Positions 25,270-35,000 of a DNA stretch of 64,000 bases are shown here, in pieces (within the stretch, counting starts at the first letter, position 1; each line of letters opens with the position of its first letter). A program made the position numbers and the translations under genes. Under the pieces are notes generated by a model. It had not been told where the DNA came from. It saw only the letters and a program-made list of their open reading frames with translations, and made no database searches. Source of the DNA: Polyangiaceae bacterium (GTDB lineage Bacteria; Myxococcota_A; Polyangia; Polyangiales; Polyangiaceae); NCBI GenBank assembly GCA_016712345.1, contig JADJRH010000001.1, forward strand, positions 3,968,001 to 4,032,000. Reading direction: 5' to 3'.

Positions 25270-26451
25270 ATGGCAGCCCTGTCTTCCCTTTCGCGGTTTC
25301 TCCCCAAAAAAATGCAAAACACCGTGGACGCATATTTGGAAGCGTTGGAGCTACTGGCTGAAGTGAAAGACGCGCGGGTGCTTTCGGCGCTTGCGCCGGC
25401 CGGCATTCGAGGTCTGTTGCTTCATCGAGGAAAACAGGGCGTCCCCACGCAAATGCCCGCCACTCACTCGGCGCATTTTGATTGGACCTACCCAAGTGAC
25501 CAACCTGAAATGGCCGAACTATACCAGCGCGCCAAAACCGGACAGTGGACGAGTGAACAACTGCCTTGGAACACAAATGTGGATCCTGAAAATCCGGAAG
25601 TACAAATTCTACCTGAAAAATTTTTGGACTTTACCAAGCTGGAGGCGAGGGGCATTCACCTCAATGACAGGGAAAAACAGCGCCTCTTGGCTGATATGGC
25701 CACGTGGATGTTGAGCCAATTTTTGCACGGTGAACAGGGGGCGTTGTTTGCCGCCGCCCAGGTAACCGAAGCCGTACAGTTTTTTGATGGCAAGTTGTAC
25801 GGCGCAACCCAGGTCATGGACGAAGGGCGCCATGTGGAGGTGTTTAATCGATATCTCGATACGAAGCTCAATAAGCTCTATCAGATTAACGATAACCTCT
25901 TTGTGATTATCGACTCTCTTATGAGCGACGGCCGTTGGGACATGAAGTTTTTAGGGATGCAGATTATGGTTGAAGGGCTCGCTCTTGGAGCCTTTTCTAC
26001 CCTGTATAAACAGACGGAAGAGCCGCTTCTCAAAGAGCTTTTGAAAATGGTCATTCAGGACGAGGCGCGCCACGTGCATTACGGCGTTTGCGCTTTGCGA
26101 GAGCACATTACCAAAACCATTTCTCAGCGCGAGCGCGAAGAGCGTGAAGACTGGGCGTTTGAAGTGGCGCTTCTGATGCGTAATCGCTTTATGGCGTACG
26201 AAGTGTATGACGAGTGGTTTTCAGGTGGGAAGTTGAGCCGCGCCGAGTGGCGTCAGTTTGCGCAGGAAACACCGGGTATGCAGATGTTTAGGCAGGTCAT
26301 GTTCAGCCGGCTTGTGCCCAATCTGCGCGAAATTGGCCTTATGACAGATCGCATTTTGCCTCGGTATGAAGAGGTTGGGTTAATGCAATATTTTGACGGC
26401 CGCGCGGCCGACAAAATCACCGCCGCCGAGATGTTGTCCGACGCTGCTTAA
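25270..26451 (+). CDS. Ferritin-like diiron oxygenase candidate
   Basis: This 393-residue protein is a four-helix-bundle diiron carboxylate protein. The ligand pattern is complete: E155 (HGEQGAL), E185-x2-H188 (DEGRHVEV), E235 (VEGLALGA) and E265-x2-H268 (DEARHVHY). This E, ExxH, E, ExxH set matches soluble diiron oxygenases (acyl-ACP desaturase, ribonucleotide reductase R2, monooxygenases) rather than ferritin storage proteins. With the upstream ferredoxin reductase it could form a two-component oxygenase. The substrate is unknown; lipid or an aromatic compound would be plausible. Its stop overlaps that of the convergent molybdopterin gene. Confidence 0.85.
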   Translation: MAALSSLSRFLPKKMQNTVDAYLEALELLAEVKDARVLSALAPAGIRGLLLHRGKQGVPTQMPATHSAHFDWTYPSDQPEMAELYQRAKTGQWTSEQLPWNTNVDPENPEVQILPEKFLDFTKLEARGIHLNDREKQRLLADMATWMLSQFLHGEQGALFAAAQVTEAVQFFDGKLYGATQVMDEGRHVEVFNRYLDTKLNKLYQINDNLFVIIDSLMSDGRWDMKFLGMQIMVEGLALGAFSTLYKQTEEPLLKELLKMVIQDEARHVHYGVCALREHITKTISQREREEREDWAFEVALLMRNRFMAYEVYDEWFSGGKLSRAEWRQFAQETPGMQMFRQVMFSRLVPNLREIGLMTDRILPRYEEVGLMQYFDGRAADKITAAEMLSDAA

Positions 26452-28610
26452 AGCAGTGATTGGTGCAGTAGTTCTACAGACACCGGCACTCCGTTGAGCG
26501 CGGCGTTGCCGCTCACCGGGTCTAGAAACGTTTCATCGGTAATGTCGTTGGCGCTCTCAAATGCGTGTTTTTGAGCAACGGAAAGCTGAACGCCCGACCG
26601 ATTGTGCCCATACCCATGTGGTAGACTCACAACGCCCGGCATCATGTCGGCGGTTACTTCTACAGGTGCTTCCACCGAACCTACCCGCGACGTGATACGC
26701 GCTTTATCACCCGTTTTGAGATGGCGCTTTTGAGCGTCGTTCGGGTGCATTTGGAGTGTAAATCGAGGTTGCCCTTTCATCAGTTTGGCGCTGTTGTGCA
26801 TCCACGAATTGTTGCTTCGCAATTCACGCCGGCCGACAAGTAGCAGTTCTGAACTCGGTTGTTTGTCGAGCGCTATCGCCGCGCGCGGAACGTGGGCGAC
26901 AAACAGCTTGGGCGCGAGTTGAATTTTTTTGTCTTTGGATGGAAGCCTTTCGGGCAAACAAGGCTCCAGAGGGCCAAAGTCAACTCCGTGGGGGTTTTTG
27001 CGCAAATGGTGGAGAGATGCGCCCCCCACGAAGGGTGAGAGTTTGCCTCCGTGAGGCCCCATTCTCAGCCCCAAGTCTAAAATGCGGGCCGGACCTACCC
27101 ATTGAAACGCCGCCGCTTCAGCAAAGTTGCGAGCCGCGCGCTTGTTATTGAGTTTGCTCATTCGCCTTGTGAGCGCGGCAAAAATCTCCCAATCGTGTTT
27201 TGTATTGGGAGGTTTTGGAAACACCGCCGGTGAAAAGCGAGCTGTGTTGCGGACCGAAAGCGCATGAAACACAGCATCGTAGTGATCTCGTTCAAGCGGG
27301 CCGGTGGGCGGCAAAATCACGTGGGCATGGCGTGTTGTTTCGTTTTTATAGATGTCAATCGACACCATGAAGTTGAGCGAACTGAGCGCTTCGTCGAGTT
27401 TTTTCCCGTTGGGAGTGGATAAAACGGGGTTTCCCGCGCTTGTAACAAGCGCTCGAATTTGACCTTCACCGGGCGTTAAGATTTCTTCAGCCAATGCGGA
27501 AACAGGCAGTTCGCCTCCAAACTCGGGTAATCCGCGCACCCGGCTTTTCCACCTGCCAAAGCTGCCTCGGCTCAAAAGGCCCATTCCCACAATATCAAGT
27601 GCGGGCTTGGTGAACATGGCCCCTCCGGGGGCGTCGATTCTGCCGGTGAGCACATTTAAAGCAACAATTAACCATGAAGCCAATGTGCCCATTTGCTGCG
27701 TGCAAATACCCACTCTGCCATAAACAACGGCCCGCTCCGCATTGGCAAACTCGCGCGCCAGAGTCTTAATTGTGTCGGCGTCAATTCCTGTTTTTGTGGC
27801 CACTTTTTCGGCCGGAAAGGGCGCGGCGGCGGCCTTGAGTTCGTTTACGCCGACGGTGATGGCGTGCAAATGCCGCAGGTTGACAAGGTTTTCAGCAAAC
27901 AGGGTGTTTACCATGGCAAACAGCAAAAGCGCATCGGTGCCGGGGACAATCGCGTGATATTCAGTTGCGATCTCGGCTGTTTCCGTGCGGCGCGGATCGA
28001 TCACAATCACTTTTCCGCCGCGCCGAACAATGTTTTTAATTCTGTGCGCCGCCCCCGGAGCCGTCATCAGAGAGCCGTTGGACACCACTGGATTGGCGCC
28101 GAGGATAATAAAGTGTTCGGTGCGATCGATGTCGGGGATTGGCAGAAAAAACTGGTGCCCAAACATGTTGTATGCGGCGAGCATTTGGGGCAGCTGATCG
28201 ACCGATGTTGCCGAGAACTTGTTTTGTGTACGCAACGACCGAACGAACGTGGGCGCAAACAACATGGCCCCGAGGCTGTGTACAGTTGGGTTGCCCTGGT
28301 ACACCGCAACAGCGCTTTCACCATGACGCTGTTGAATGTCTCTTAAGCGTTCTGCGACCAGGTCAAACGCGTGATCCCAAGATACTTCACGCCACGATTG
28401 ACCTTCGCGCACAAGGGGGTGGCGCAGCCGATCCGGGTCTTCGTGCAGGTCTTTGAGCGCCGCGGCTTTTGGACAAATGTGCCCGCGACTAAAAGGGTCG
28501 TCGGCGTCGCCGCGAATTTTTTCGATGTGGGGGCCGTTGGTTTCAACAACAATGCCGCAGATCGCTTCACACAGATTGCACGTTGCGAATTTGTCAGAAG
28601 TCGCTGTCAC
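26448..28610 (-). CDS. Molybdopterin oxidoreductase with [4Fe-4S] cluster
   Basis: The N-terminus carries the cluster ligands C11, C14, C18 and C46 (CNLCEAIC...HICPKA), typical of the DMSO reductase/formate dehydrogenase superfamily. Then come the molybdopterin domain (ILGANPVVSNGSLMTAPG; IDPRRTETAEIATEY) and a C-terminal dinucleotide-binding domain (MHPNDAQKRHLKTGDKARITSRVG; GHNRSGVQLS). No signal peptide is visible, so it is probably cytoplasmic. The substrate is not clear. The start is a GTG at 28610 that overlaps the TGA of the upstream lipoprotein (GTGA), so the two are translated together. There is no obvious small subunit or membrane partner. Confidence 0.9.
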   Translation of the reverse strand: MTATSDKFATCNLCEAICGIVVETNGPHIEKIRGDADDPFSRGHICPKAAALKDLHEDPDRLRHPLVREGQSWREVSWDHAFDLVAERLRDIQQRHGESAVAVYQGNPTVHSLGAMLFAPTFVRSLRTQNKFSATSVDQLPQMLAAYNMFGHQFFLPIPDIDRTEHFIILGANPVVSNGSLMTAPGAAHRIKNIVRRGGKVIVIDPRRTETAEIATEYHAIVPGTDALLLFAMVNTLFAENLVNLRHLHAITVGVNELKAAAAPFPAEKVATKTGIDADTIKTLAREFANAERAVVYGRVGICTQQMGTLASWLIVALNVLTGRIDAPGGAMFTKPALDIVGMGLLSRGSFGRWKSRVRGLPEFGGELPVSALAEEILTPGEGQIRALVTSAGNPVLSTPNGKKLDEALSSLNFMVSIDIYKNETTRHAHVILPPTGPLERDHYDAVFHALSVRNTARFSPAVFPKPPNTKHDWEIFAALTRRMSKLNNKRAARNFAEAAAFQWVGPARILDLGLRMGPHGGKLSPFVGGASLHHLRKNPHGVDFGPLEPCLPERLPSKDKKIQLAPKLFVAHVPRAAIALDKQPSSELLLVGRRELRSNNSWMHNSAKLMKGQPRFTLQMHPNDAQKRHLKTGDKARITSRVGSVEAPVEVTADMMPGVVSLPHGYGHNRSGVQLSVAQKHAFESANDITDETFLDPVSGNAALNGVPVSVELLHQSLL

Positions 28611-29194
28611 GGGGTGAAGCGTATCGAATAACTGACCATGGTGGTGCCCCCGCGAGGTTTTTTGAAATCTATCTTTTCAAACGCGGTAACGAGGCACTCT
28701 TTAAAGCCCGCGCCCTTAATGCTTGTTCTCGGATGGGAGACTTTGGCCTTGCCGCCGGCTTTATCGATCAAGAGATCAATACCGAAATCGCCGCCTTTTT
28801 TGGGATCATCCACATTGGACCAACACCGTTTTAGGTCGTCGAAATAGGGCTCCACACTGGCCTTGATAGGGGCTTTGGTGACGGCATCATTGGGGCCTCC
28901 ACCGATGTGCATGCCAATGTTGGCAACTTTGATGTTGGGAATGGGAGCTTCGGGTGCAGCGGTGGTTGCCGGCGCAGCGGTGGCCACTGCGGTTGTGGAA
29001 GGTGTGGGCTCCGCTGTTGGGGCTGCGGATGCGGATGACACCGCTGTGGTGGGGGCCGCGGCGAGGGAAGATGTGGCGGCCGCGGTGGATGTTGTGAGCG
29101 GCGGAGCACTTGTTGCGGTGGGTTCTGTGGGCGGGCCGGCGGGCGTGGAACACGCGGCAAGGCCCATGGTGAGCACGCACAAAAGAGCCCCCAT
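28607..29194 (-). CDS. Lipoprotein with Ala/Thr/Pro-rich linker
   Basis: The ATG at 29194 is followed by a lipobox (MGLAAC). An Ala/Thr/Ser/Pro linker of about 70 residues leads to a C-terminal globular region of about 90 residues with YFDDLKRCWSNVDD, DLLIDKAGGKAKV, KECLVTAFEKIDFKKPRGG. Such C-terminal regions resemble the TonB/AgmX-type C-terminal domain found in many myxobacterial lipoproteins. The last codons overlap the GTG of the molybdopterin enzyme. An interaction between a surface lipoprotein and a cytoplasmic molybdoenzyme would be odd, so the coupling may be accidental. Confidence 0.78.
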   Translation of the reverse strand: MGALLCVLTMGLAACSTPAGPPTEPTATSAPPLTTSTAAATSSLAAAPTTAVSSASAAPTAEPTPSTTAVATAAPATTAAPEAPIPNIKVANIGMHIGGGPNDAVTKAPIKASVEPYFDDLKRCWSNVDDPKKGGDFGIDLLIDKAGGKAKVSHPRTSIKGAGFKECLVTAFEKIDFKKPRGGTTMVSYSIRFTP

Positions 29195-29331
29195 TGGGCC
29201 TAAAAAACCGCTCTTGCGTGAACCAAAAGATCGCACAGAACATCTCCGAGACGCTTGTCCACCCGACGAAGCAAAAGTGCACCTACCACTCTCCGCCCTC
29301 AGCCGACAGGCTGAAACGTCACGCAATGACG

Positions 29332-30654
29332 CTAAGGGCTTTCGCGGTTTCGAATAGCATCGTTGTGGGCGCCGAACGTTTCGCTGAACGAGTGGCGTCC
29401 ACCCCCTTTGGCGACAAAGAAATAAAACCTTGTGGACGCGGGCGATAACGCTGCCTGGAGCGATGCCATTCCCGGATTGGAAATAGGGCCGGGTGGCAGT
29501 CCGGGAGCCATATAGGTGCTGTAGCGATTTTTGGCGTCGTGCAATATCGCCGAGGTGGGTTTGCCACTGTATTCAGCGCATGATGGCGCCTCGCGCGGGT
29601 GGGCGACACAACCGTACATGGCTGTTGGATCCGACTGCAATCGACGCCTCGGCTTAAAGTTTGGATCTCGCAAACGGTTATAAAAAACGCTGGCGATGAT
29701 GGGCCGTTCGTCGTCGACCATTGCTTCGCGCTGAATGATGGATGCAAGTGTGACAATTTCACGCCGTCCCCAGCCGAAATCGGCTTTTGCCGCGGCCAAT
29801 CCCTGACTTTGAGTTTGCATTAACTCCTGCCAGCGCTTGTCCGATTCAATCACCAAGCGTTGCACGACTTCGCGGGCTTCTGTATCGGCCAAAAAGTCGT
29901 ACGTGGCGGGGAAAAGGTACCCTTCGGCCGATTCAGGCGGGGTGGATGTTCTATCCGCAAAAGCACTATCTGTATTCTTTAGATCGGGAGTTACAACAAT
30001 GCCAAGTTCGGTGAGCAAGGCGGTGTCTGCGCTGGCGGACAAAAAGGCCTTTTCACCCGTGATGTGGAGTTTGTGGAGCCGAGTTGCGATATCAAATCGG
30101 TGAAAACCCTCGGGGATGACAATGCGAACCGTGGGCCGATTGGGCGACCGCGTAAGCATGAGAACGAGATCGTGGGGCGACGCATCGCGCGGAAGGACGT
30201 GTTGCCCCGGCACAAACTCCGATGTTTGGCCTGTGGTGCGCAGATAAATGGCCATTGTCGATGCGCTGCGAACAAGGCCGTTTTCTTCGAGCAAAGCCGC
30301 GGCTTGCTCGGGATCGAGGCCCGCCGGCCAGTTGATTTCAACCGCGGTGCTTCCCGGTCCGCCGAGCCGCGCAAAGCCGAAAACAAGCAGCAGCGCGGCA
30401 GTAATGAGGACAACGACGAGCCCGCCGGCCGCAAAGAGGAGGTGTTTGCGCCCTTCAGCGCGCGGGAGTTTTCGGCCGAGTTTGCGTGGTTTTTTGTGCT
30501 TTTTGTGGCGCGCCGCGGGGCGAGCGAGCGCCTGCGTTTTTTTGCGTTTTCGGCGTTTGCGCTGTTCGAGTCGCGAACGCGCGGTGGCCCTTTCGGGAGG
30601 AGAAGGGCCGCCTTCTCCACCGTCGTTTTCAGGGGCACCGGATTCGCCGGACAC
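29332..30654 (-). CDS. mltG: Endolytic murein transglycosylase MltG
   Basis: A basic, Lys/Arg-rich cytoplasmic region precedes one membrane segment (HLLFAAGGLVVVLITAALLLVFGF). Then comes the LysM-like subdomain (PTVRIVIPEGFHRFDIATRL) and the MltG domain. The catalytic Glu is in LASIIQREAMVDDERPIIASVFYNRL. The C-terminus has the conserved APGLPPGPISNPGMASLQAALSP. It cleaves nascent glycan strands and helps end synthesis at the inner membrane. I place the start at a GTG (30654); the true start could be a TTG at 30738, which is closer to the palindrome at 30726-30739. The gene lies upstream of the repeat array. Confidence 0.88.
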   Translation of the reverse strand: MSGESGAPENDGGEGGPSPPERATARSRLEQRKRRKRKKTQALARPAARHKKHKKPRKLGRKLPRAEGRKHLLFAAGGLVVVLITAALLLVFGFARLGGPGSTAVEINWPAGLDPEQAAALLEENGLVRSASTMAIYLRTTGQTSEFVPGQHVLPRDASPHDLVLMLTRSPNRPTVRIVIPEGFHRFDIATRLHKLHITGEKAFLSASADTALLTELGIVVTPDLKNTDSAFADRTSTPPESAEGYLFPATYDFLADTEAREVVQRLVIESDKRWQELMQTQSQGLAAAKADFGWGRREIVTLASIIQREAMVDDERPIIASVFYNRLRDPNFKPRRRLQSDPTAMYGCVAHPREAPSCAEYSGKPTSAILHDAKNRYSTYMAPGLPPGPISNPGMASLQAALSPASTRFYFFVAKGGGRHSFSETFGAHNDAIRNRESP

Positions 30655-30989
30655 GGGCGAAATGGGTACCGAATTGGACAGAAAGTCAACCGCCTCGCGG
30701 TACCGTCGGCTTTTTGTTTTGGGGCTTTGTGTACACAAACGTCGTGTAACTCGTAGGGCCGCCGCTTTGAACGTTGTTCCCGCCCTCGGCCGCGCGCAGC
30801 GAGCGAGCACGGACGTTTGGGCGGGACGGGCGCGCGTAAGCGCGACCGAGGGCGGGCAACAAACAGACGCGGATGGGGCGCGGAATGTGTACGCAGTTAG
30901 ATGTGTACGCAGGTTGGAGCGGCGGTCAGCTTGTGTACGCAGCTGGATGTGTACGCAGGGGATGTGTACGCAGGGGATGTGTACGCTTG
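30655..30989. other. Non-coding stretch between MltG and a Pro-rich protein
   Basis: This 335-bp stretch holds the TTTGTGTACACAAA palindrome (30726-30739) and the six-copy array at 30886-30986. The rest contains a GC-rich patch (30760-30885) in which I see nothing that supports a gene. Confidence 0.5.
30886..30986. repeat. Six-copy TGTGTACGC array
   Basis: TGTGTACGC occurs at 30886, 30902, 30932, 30948, 30963 and 30978. The spacing is 16, 30, 16, 15 and 15 bp, so units of 15-16 bp with one missing. It ends just after the stop of the Pro-rich gene. Confidence 0.85.
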
Positions 30990-31799
30990 TTAGAAAGTGC
31001 CTGTGACGCCGGCCATTCCGCCGTTTTGAACGGGAGCCGCCATGGGCTTGAGTTCAAGCTTTGTGTGGGCGGTGGTTTGGAATTGGTACTTGAGGACTTT
31101 GTCGGTGGTGGCCATGCCGATGATGAACATGACAACGCCCGCGCCTTGGCCGAGCGCGTCGAAAACGAGGGGCGTGGTGCCGGCGGCGCTTGTGTTTGCG
31201 GTGCCGATGGTGATGAGCGGGCCGATGACGGGGATGTACATTGGCCAGCCGTGGTTGCCGTTGTAGCGGCCGCTGTCTTCCATGAAGCCGCCTGCGATGG
31301 CCGACGCGATCCACAATCCGCCGAAGACCGATGCGCCCGCGATGGCGAGTTTTGTGCGGCGCTGTTCGCCGAGCACGTAGCCCGCGGGGATGCCTTTGTC
31401 GGCGTCGTACGGCATTTCAAGCGGGAGGAGACGCGGACGACCGTCGGGCCCGGTGATTGTGGGGCCCTGCGTTGGATCGGTTCCCCATCCTTGGGCGGGC
31501 GGGTACGGTGCTGTTCCGTACGCGGGCGGAGGGTACGCACCGGGCGGATAGGCGCCGGGCGGTGCGGGGTACGCAGGCGGCTTTGCGGGTTGCGCGGTTC
31601 CGGTGGGCGGCGGCGCGGGAGGTGGTTGGCCTTGAAGCGGTGCGCCTGTGGCTGGGGGAGGCGGCGCAATTCCGCTGCCCCATGTGGAAGGAGGAGGAAC
31701 CGTGGGAGCGGGCGGCGGTGCGGTGGGCGCTGGTTGGGCGGCGGCGGAAGTTGCGAGCGATGCGACAACTCCAAACGCGAGAAGGGAACGCAGCTTCAT
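30990..31799 (-). CDS. Secreted Pro-rich protein with two hydrophobic segments
   Basis: The ATG at 31799 starts a signal peptide (LLAFGVVASLATSAAAQ). About 100 residues of Pro/Ala/Gly/Tyr-rich sequence follow, typical of an extended periplasmic or surface linker (PPAPPPTGTAQP; PPGAYPPGAYPPPAYG). The C-terminal half has two hydrophobic stretches (AIAGASVFGGLWIASAIAGGF and GPLITIGTANTSAAGTTPLVF...GVVMFIIGMA). This arrangement is frequent in Myxococcota proteins of unknown function. The stop is next to the repeat array. Confidence 0.75.
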   Translation of the reverse strand: MKLRSLLAFGVVASLATSAAAQPAPTAPPPAPTVPPPSTWGSGIAPPPPATGAPLQGQPPPAPPPTGTAQPAKPPAYPAPPGAYPPGAYPPPAYGTAPYPPAQGWGTDPTQGPTITGPDGRPRLLPLEMPYDADKGIPAGYVLGEQRRTKLAIAGASVFGGLWIASAIAGGFMEDSGRYNGNHGWPMYIPVIGPLITIGTANTSAAGTTPLVFDALGQGAGVVMFIIGMATTDKVLKYQFQTTAHTKLELKPMAAPVQNGGMAGVTGTF

Positions 31800-32073
31800 G
31801 GAAGACTCTCCGATGGTGAACAGTTCTCGGGGTCGGCCGATGAGAGAACGGCGTTGTGCGGACCGCGCCCGTGCTGTTGAAAAAGGGTAGTAACAGAATC
31901 CATGCCGCTCGGTGAAGCGTTGGGCAATGCCGCCTGGGGTGGCGCGATTTCGCTTTGAAACGAGGCTTGGGGCGTTTGGTGCGCGCGAATTGGATGCGCT
32001 GAGCATGCGGTGCGTTTCACAGTGAGTGTGGTTCGTTACGCCCATGGGCTGACACGAGCGTCAGGGTGGCGGC

Positions 32074-35000
32074 GTGATGTGTGGGGCGGAGAGGAGGCGC
32101 GGCACTTATTCAAGTGATGAGCCCAATGGATCGACGAAGCACACATCGAGTGCGGCACCGGCGGCGTTTTCGGGGTACACGACGGCGGTGGATCGACGCG
32201 CGAGGGTTCGACGTTTTTCCCGTTTTGTCGGGGAGCGTTTTCTCGCGTTTGCAGCGGCGCTGATCTGTCTCGCGTTTGTGAGCGGTTTGTTTGATTCGGC
32301 GCTTTCGCCTCCGCTGTTGTCCATGCTGGCGCCTCCGGTTCCGGTGGAACTTTTGGAGAGGGACGCGGCGCTGCACGTTCTTGTGACCGATGCGGATGGT
32401 GCGCCGCGAACGAGTGCCGCGGTTCGCGTGTTTGCGATGATCGGGGACAAGGCCCATTTCGCGGGCGAGGCGATGACGGGCGCGGATGGGCGGGCGAGTT
32501 TTACGCTGTTGCCGCGCGGTGAAGTGTGGGTGGTGGCGTACGACGCGGGGCGAGCGCGAGCGTCAACGCGGGCCATTTTGGAAAAAGGTCCGCGCGACGT
32601 GACGCTTGTGTTGGCGACGGCGCGCGCGCTGGATGTGGTGGTTGTGGACGGCGACGATGCGCCGATTGAAGGTGCGGAGATTGTTGTGGCGGCGGCGGAT
32701 CCGCTGCCTTTTTTGGGGAGAACGGGTGACGACGGTCGCGCGCGGATGGATCGATTGGGGCCGGGGCCGTTCACGGTGCGGGTTTCGGCCGACGGTTACG
32801 ACGATGTGGTTCGAACGGGCGTGGTGACTGAAAACGGTCCGCTTCGAATCAAGATGGAGCGGCTTGGGACGCTTGTTGTCTCGGTGATCGGTGTGGACGG
32901 TGGGCCCGCGGAGGGCGCCGAAGTGTGGGCCGCAGGCACGGGGCTTTGGCCTGCTCGCAGCGCGGTGACCGATGCGTCGGGTGTGGTGCGGATTGCAGGT
33001 CTTTCGGACGGTGCGTTTGATCTGAAGGCGAAAAAAGACGATGCGGTGAGCGCGACGGAGATCGCTGTTCGGCTGAAACGGGGTGAAGAAAAGCAGGTGG
33101 AGTTGCGGCTGAATCCGGGGCGCCACGTGCTTGTGAAAGTGACCGACGGGGAGGGTGAAAACGCGCCTGTTGTTGCGGGCGCAAGTGTACTCTTGGTGGA
33201 GCACGGGCTTTCGTCGTTTCCGTTGCTGGGAAAAACGAACGAAAAGGGTTTGGTTTCACTTGGACCGATTGCGGATGAGCCCGCGAGCGTTTCGGCGCGC
33301 GCGAAGGGGTTCGTTCAAACGAGCGCTGTGCCCGTGGGGATTTTGGACGATGAAGTTCAGGTGCCGCTGCTTCGCGGTGCGGTTGTGATTGGTGAAGTGC
33401 GAGACGATCGCGACTTTCCGATCGCGGGAGCGACGATTGAGATCGTCGGTTCGGATCCGTGGGGGATGCCGATTGATGAAGTGGCGGGGTTGACTGAATT
33501 TCGCGACGGGCAGTTTTCGCGAATGATGGGTGGGCCGGCGCCGCTGATTCCAATGGGGGAGTTGGGTGTGATGCCGGGGCCGATTCCAGATTTGCCTCGC
33601 GAGGGCGCGGCTTTTGCGGCGCTTCCGTCGGTTTCAGAAGATGCGTGGGTCACTCGGAGCGACGGCGCTTTTCGAGCCGAGCCCGTGACACCGGGGCGCA
33701 TTCAAGTGATCGCGCGGCACCCGGCATACGTAGACGGTGCCAGCGAGATTGTGTCGCTCGCTCCCGGTGGAGAAGTACACATCAAGATCGTTTTGAAACA
33801 GGGCGGATCGCTTGAAGGCCGCGTTGTGGAGGAGGATCGAACACCGGTTGCGGGAGCGCGCGTGGAGTTGGTGGCAACGACGGGTTCGCTGGAGCGGGTG
33901 ACGTTTGCCGCGGATGACGGGACGTTTGCGTTTGCGGCAGTGCCCGAAGAAGTGATCGTGTCGGTGGCGCGGCCTTCAGAACCGGCGGATGTGGTTGCGC
34001 GCATCGTTGTGACGGTGAACGAGCGCGGTCGAAACTCGATTGAGATTGTGTTGCCCAAAGCGCGTGATGCGGTGCGCATTCGCGTGACGGATGATCGCGG
34101 CTATGCGCTGGATCGCGTGGAGATTCACGCGCTGTCGTTGGACCTTGAAACGCCGCTCCGGCGGACGGCGTTCACCGACGACGACGGACAGACCGAGTTG
34201 CCGGGCGCGGTGGGATTGCCGCTGCGACTGACGTTTTCGAGATCTGGAAAGGCACCGAAAGTTCAAACGGTGGACAGCGCGCCGGGCGAAATGACCGTTC
34301 AACTGGCGCTCGGGATCACAGCGAAAGGGACGGTGACGGGGCGTGAAGGGCGCGAGCGTTTGGAAAACGCGGACGTTGTTGTGTACACAATGTTGGGGCC
34401 AAAGCGTACACAAACAGATGTGGAGGGCGCGTTTGAAGTAAAAGACTTGGCGCCCGGTCCGGTGCGCATTTCGGCTTCGAAAGAAGGCTTTGCCGACTCG
34501 GAGATTGTGGCGCAGTTGGGCGACGACCCCGATCGTCCAACCGACGTGGGCGCGATTGATCTGTTGCCGGCGGGTGAAGTGAGCGGCGTTGTTGTGGATG
34601 AAAACGACGACCCTGTGGCGGGAGCGCGCGTGGCGAAAGATTCTGTGCCTTCGTACCTGCCGCTCGGCGCGTTGCCCGCGGGCATTGTGGTGACGGATCG
34701 CGAAGGCCGATTTGTGTTAACGGGGTTGCCCGAAGGCACGGTAACGCTCGAAGCGTACACAGCGGATCGCGGGCGCGGTCAGGTTGAAAACGTACCGGTG
34801 CGCGCCGAGCGAACCACGTCGCGCGTGAAGATCGTGTTGCCGCCGATCGACGAAGAAAAAAAGGATGTCCGAAGTTCGGGAAGCGTGGCTGTGACGCTGG
34901 GTGAGCGCGATGGGCGCGGGGCAAAAGAGATCATGGTGGTGATGGTCGCTCCCGGGAGCGAGGCCGAGATCGCGGGGCTTCTTGCGGGCGACCAGATCAC

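Noticed and set aside
30886..30986. CRISPR-like array
   Set aside because: Units are only 15-16 bp with a 9-bp conserved core. There are no spacers of constant length and no cas genes in the window.
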